Origin: Channallabes apus
Taxonomy: Eukaryota; Chordata; Actinopteri; Siluriformes; Clariidae
NCBI GenBank assembly: GCA_030522415.1
Contig: CM060113.1
Span: 8,237,065-8,301,064, forward strand
DNA length: 64,000 nucleotides
Direction: 5' to 3'
The position numbers were made by a program, and so were the translations under genes. Shown here in pieces: positions 60,243 through 64,000 of this stretch. How positions within the stretch are numbered: the stretch's first letter is position 1; every line of letters starts with the position of its first letter. The notes under the pieces were generated by a model. That model worked only from the letters and a program-made list of their open reading frames with translations, was not told the DNA's origin and did no database searches.

Positions 60243-60750
60243 CTCAGTACCGACCTCGCTTGTCAAGTTGTTTTTAATCCTCCTCCCGTGCACACCTCCT
60301 CTCTTTCCCATTCTTTTGAAGCAGTTTATCTCTTTTTCGCCCCCAGCCAAAATAACAGCAGCTTATTAACCTCGATTAGGTCTGCCAGCTTTCCTTTCCT
60401 CTTCTTTTCTTCCTCGCTTTTCTTTCAGGTCGCAGAAAGGACCAACCAGCACAAAAGCTTTTATTAAAAACGCTAAGAAAGTTTCACGTGTTAAATTGTG
60501 CGCCCTAACCACATGCTCTCACAAATATAACTTCATAACACAGAGCGGCACACCTTTTCCTGACTTCAACTCCCGCGCTTTTAATCTGTAAAAAGCAACC
60601 AGGAGTGAGAAAGTTCAACACCTGAGTCTAAAAAAAAAAGAAAAGAAAAGAAAAGAATTTTTTTTTTTTTTTTTTTTACAAATACAACATGGGGTATGGT
60701 AGGGATTTGCATTCCTTTTTCTTTCAAGAATTCTTCAAAATATACTACGA
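56300..60750. other. Region upstream of clcf1 exon 2, no gene recognised
   Basis: It should contain clcf1 exon 1 and the promoter if they are within the window. Simple repeats: CT/CA/TA at 56985-57030, (CTAT)n at 57681-57731, (GT)n at 58930-58962, G-run at 59219-59244, CT at 60210-60245, A/T-runs at 60630-60680. Confidence 0.45.
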
Positions 60751-60756
60751 TCACCT

Positions 60757-61090
60757 TCCATTTTTAATAGGAACACCTGTACATCTGTTTATGCAGTTTT
60801 TGTATCATTTCATGTAACTGCATGAAATCATCCCAGTCCAGATTAAGAGCTTCGGGTAATTTTCACATCCAAATGAGAAAAAAAAAATCCTCAATAAAAT
60901 GAAAAGCCGTGTTGATGAGAGAGATCAAAGAAGAACTTTGTAACAAATAATCACTCTTTATAACCCTTGCTCAGCAGAAAAGCCCGAGGCAGATGGACTG
61001 AAACGGCAGGAGACCACATCGGGTTCAGCTCCGTTCAACCAAGAACAGGAATCTGATTCTAAATTGGTCAGAATTATTTCAAGAAGCACA
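60757..61090 (+). mobile_element. Tc1-like fragment (second family, 3' part)
   Basis: GGAACACCTGTACATCTGTT, GTTGATGAGAGAGATCAAAG, CAGCAGAAAAGC, GGAGACCACATCGGGTTCAG and CAACCAAGAACAGGAATCTG match the family also seen at 41690 and 46880. Decayed. Confidence 0.6.
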
Positions 61091-61094
61091 GAAC

Positions 61095-63013
61095 TGAAGA
61101 TTATGAACCTGGGTTAGTATGATAGAATGTGTGACTCATGTGTTAGTGTGTCACTAAATATACTTAATACAAATGCATGCCATGAAAGATCAGGCTGTGT
61201 ACTGTAGGGTTGTTTTGAATTTCATTCATTCATAGATATTGTGAGGTCAGGATAAAGCGCTTTAACCTGGTCTTGGGAATGCTGGTCATGGACTTGGGGA
61301 GTAATGCAGGATCTGGATCTACTTAGTGCTGCAAATATCTACATCCGTACACAGAGTTGATGCTGAATACTGGTTTGAATTGGATTTTTCTTTTCTTTTT
61401 TAATCAAATTTTATTATGTCTTTAGAAACCTGGGAAAACAATGGAAATGCCGTCACTGTCAGCATGGTGCGTGAGTTCAAGATCCAACAGGTTCCTTCAT
61501 CTTTATACATCTATATCCCATACTATGAAAAAGTCTTTAGCCATCACTCATCTTTTTCATATTCTGCTTCCAAAGAACCAGACCTTCTAGTATTCTTTAA
61601 TATAGTTGTTCTCCAGGCTTCCTGGAGAACTTTTTTGGGCTTTCATCTTTTGGCAAGTTTTTATCTTTCATTATTTTCATTTCAGTTCCTCTACCTAAAC
61701 CACACAATGAATCACTCAAGCATAAAAAAAAAAACATCTAACCTGAGGCATGAACCAGTGAGAAACAGGTGCAGATGATGACAGATAATCAGGCTGGTGA
61801 TTAGTTTACTGGTGATACTGAATGCTCAGTGGTTGGAACAGATGAGAGGGGAAATGAGGTTGCTGCTGAGGTTCTTGTATACGTAACCACGTTTTAAATT
61901 GTATTTTTACTCACTTTGCAGCCTGTCTCAGTAAAACATTTCATAATTAAATTGAATTTTATAGAACATGGCTCAAGACTTGTGCACAGTATTATATTAA
62001 ACCTGAGGAGCCTTCTCCTGCTTGCAAAGTTGTACTTTTAATTCCAGTACTGTTACACTTCTATACTCTCAACCAGACTGCAAACCTTTCTAAAAAAAAA
62101 AAAAAAAAAAAAAAAACACTTGTCTCTAATTAGTATATACTTAATAAAACACACTATATTGATATTTGGTTCCTCTCCTAGAAGCACCACATGATTCACA
62201 CCTATGGCCAATTGATCTCAGCCAGTCCACCTACCGGCATGTTTTTAGTTGATGGGGGAAGAGCCTGAAGGAACCCCATGCGGAGACTGGTAGAGATCAT
62301 AGATGTCCTCGGTTAGACGGTAACCTGAGCTTGGTTGGAACAGTGGCGGTGCGCGGTGCGAGGTACACCACCACGCCACTAGTGCCATCTGGATTTCTTG
62401 ATGAAGGTAAAAAAAAAAAATGCTACCAGGTTACTTTTAGCGCAGTCGGATTACTAAATACCGGATTTAAGATATTATATCATGCTTTGCCATCATTTTC
62501 ACGAGCAACTTTACATTCTGAAGTCAAACTGATTCTTATTAATAGATCGACTCATGGTTTTTTTTTTTTTCCATCCGTCGCTGTTTTGATTCGCACTTTT
62601 CACTTTTGTCTCGCGTCCAACTCGTCATATACAGTTGGAGAAGGAACACAGAGCAGCGCTGAGCCTTCGCCAATATAAAGCATGTCTCACACACACTGAG
62701 CCCTAATTGTGATTGATGTTTAGATGTTTTTCGGCCGCTGACGAAAGCGACTGAAAGCGAATTAATTGGCTGAGCATGATCTAAACACTATCATATTGAG
62801 GAGAACCTTTTTTTTTTTTTTTTTCCCGTCTCGGAGACGTCTTCTCTGAAGTGGATCGCTGAAACCCTCTGAGAAATGACGCTTTTTATTAGAGAGGATT
62901 TGTGTGTGTGTGTGTGTGTGTGTTGAAGAGAAAAGAGTGTGCACGAGCCAACAGCTGGCAGCAATGATATGATGAGAAATGTGCAGATCAATACGTCCTG
63001 CTCTTCTCTCAGG

Positions 63014-63062
<49 letters not shown>

Positions 63063-63403
63063 CAGGATACACTTCCCTGATTTGTTGTTGCACTTCACAC
63101 CCGAGCTTTGGGGAATGCACCGTATCATAAAACATGATATACTTCATAGCGCATCAATAAAATGTTATGTGAGCCAAATAACCGATCAGGTCCATACACA
63201 AAGAGCTTAGTGTTTGCGTGTGCATGTGTGTGTTTGTGTGTGTGTTTGTGTGTGTGTGAATATATATCTATGTGTGTATGTGGAAGAGTGTGTCTGTAGG
63301 GGAGAGTTAGGGGTCAGGGTCCATGTTGTGTGTCTGTGTACAGTTAAAGTGAAGATTTATGTGCAGCCTGCACTCAATCAAATGTGCATTCCTTCACTAA
63401 CTC

Positions 63404-63435
<32 letters not shown>

Positions 63436-64000
63436 AATATGTCGACCGTGAACATGGAGTACGCATTCAAGTATTGTGTATTAGCATCACTCACATCTAC
63501 TAGCCATCGTGTAAAGATCCATCTCTCTCCACACACACACACACGTAGACACACACACACGTAGACACACACACACACACAGGGGCACGCAGGCTCCCTG
63601 TGGATGCTTGGACGCTGTTTGAAATTCAAATTGATCACATTTGGCCTGAAACATCGTCAAGTCCGCCAACGGACATCAAAACAAAAGGAGGAATAATAAT
63701 AATAATAAAAAAAAAAAAAAAGAAAAGAAAGAAAACGAACGAACGAAAAAAAAAAAAAAACCTGGATTTGCAACAAATCCTTCAAACCCGTTCCCCTCTC
63801 GTTCCTCTTCTCCATCTCTTCTTTTTTCTGCCTGTTTTTCCTTCAGATCTTCCAACAAAAACTCTCTCTCTCTCTCTCTCTCCCTCTCTCTCTCCCTCTC
63901 TCTCTCTGTCTCTCCTCACCGCTTGCCTCTTGTAAGTCCTTTTACCTCTCTAATTACCTTTCTCTTCCTTTTTTTAATTATCTGCCCCTCTTGTTCTCCG
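61095..64000. other. Repeat-rich end, no gene recognised
   Basis: Poly-A at 62092-62116, T-run at 62808-62824, (TG)n at 62900-62922, (CA)n at 63017-63061, TG tracts at 63225-63260, (CA)n at 63402-63434 and 63533-63581, A-runs at 63708-63760, (CT)n at 63862-63908. Open frames here are repeat artefacts. Confidence 0.55.

Noticed and set aside
60038..60277. ORF starting MCSWPLLVLVFVLLLLIATS, resembling a signal peptide
   Set aside because: Produced by CTC/CTT pyrimidine repeats that run into (CT)n; no downstream domain or convincing donor.
62762..63147. Overlapping frames with long Cys/Val runs
   Set aside because: Translations of TG/CA microsatellites.

Overview
The window is nuclear DNA of a ray-finned fish. 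Two vertebrate genes are recognisable, with introns and GT-AG splice sites, and the space between them is AT-rich and full of microsatellites and fish-type transposons: Tc1/mariner, hAT, Ty3/gypsy chromovirus, L2- and RTE-like LINEs and several tRNA-derived SINE families. The dense Tc1 and SINE content would fit an otophysan such as a catfish, but the species cannot be fixed from this sequence.

Left end (1-8222), minus strand: the 5' two-thirds or less of slc43a1, the large neutral amino acid transporter LAT3. Six coding exons (8065-8222, 7742-7925, 7523-7578, 5723-5799, 2900-2992, 299-432) join in one consistent reading frame; the remaining exons lie beyond position 1. Introns carry a LINE fragment, a Tc1 remnant, a Tc1-type MITE, long GA/GT repeats, a SINE and a possible RFX-type enhancer. 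The first recognised exon has no AUG where the family starts. Directly upstream sits a nest of elements: an hAT-type element with an 8-bp target duplication, holding a SINE fragment and a gypsy LTR.

Middle (about 10-52 kb): no convincing protein-coding host gene. Landmarks are a tRNA-derived SINE (10.9 kb), an intact SINE with target duplications (17.5 kb), a near full-length dead Tc1 transposon (18.5-20.1 kb), a second Tc1 copy split by a SINE (20.5-22.0 kb), a complete two-LTR Ty3/gypsy chromovirus with a broken pol (23.2-28.0 kb), an L2-like LINE 3' end (30.8 kb), a tRNA-Gly-derived SINE (34.6 kb), a head-to-head telomere-repeat island (37.2 kb), a degenerate 42-bp minisatellite packed with perfect heat-shock elements (43.2-43.9 kb) and an internally deleted mariner (45.8-46.4 kb). 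One GC-rich block (45.5-45.7 kb) could be a first exon or a conserved regulatory element.

Right part (52.8-56.3 kb), minus strand: clcf1, the CNTF/IL-6-family cytokine cardiotrophin-like cytokine factor 1. Two coding exons are seen. The last exon carries a roughly 190-residue charged, low-complexity insertion between helices C and D of the cytokine fold. The far right (56.3-64 kb) is repeat-rich, with no recognised gene.

The most unusual signal spans the whole window. The 7-mers TACAGTA/TACTGTA, the scar left when a Tc1-type transposon excises, occur about 44 times by manual count against roughly 8-13 expected. At least four of them are exact 5-bp insertions when compared with sister copies or with the reading frame: twice in one SINE, once in the gypsy pol gene (causing its frameshift) and once in a LINE ORF (causing its frameshift).
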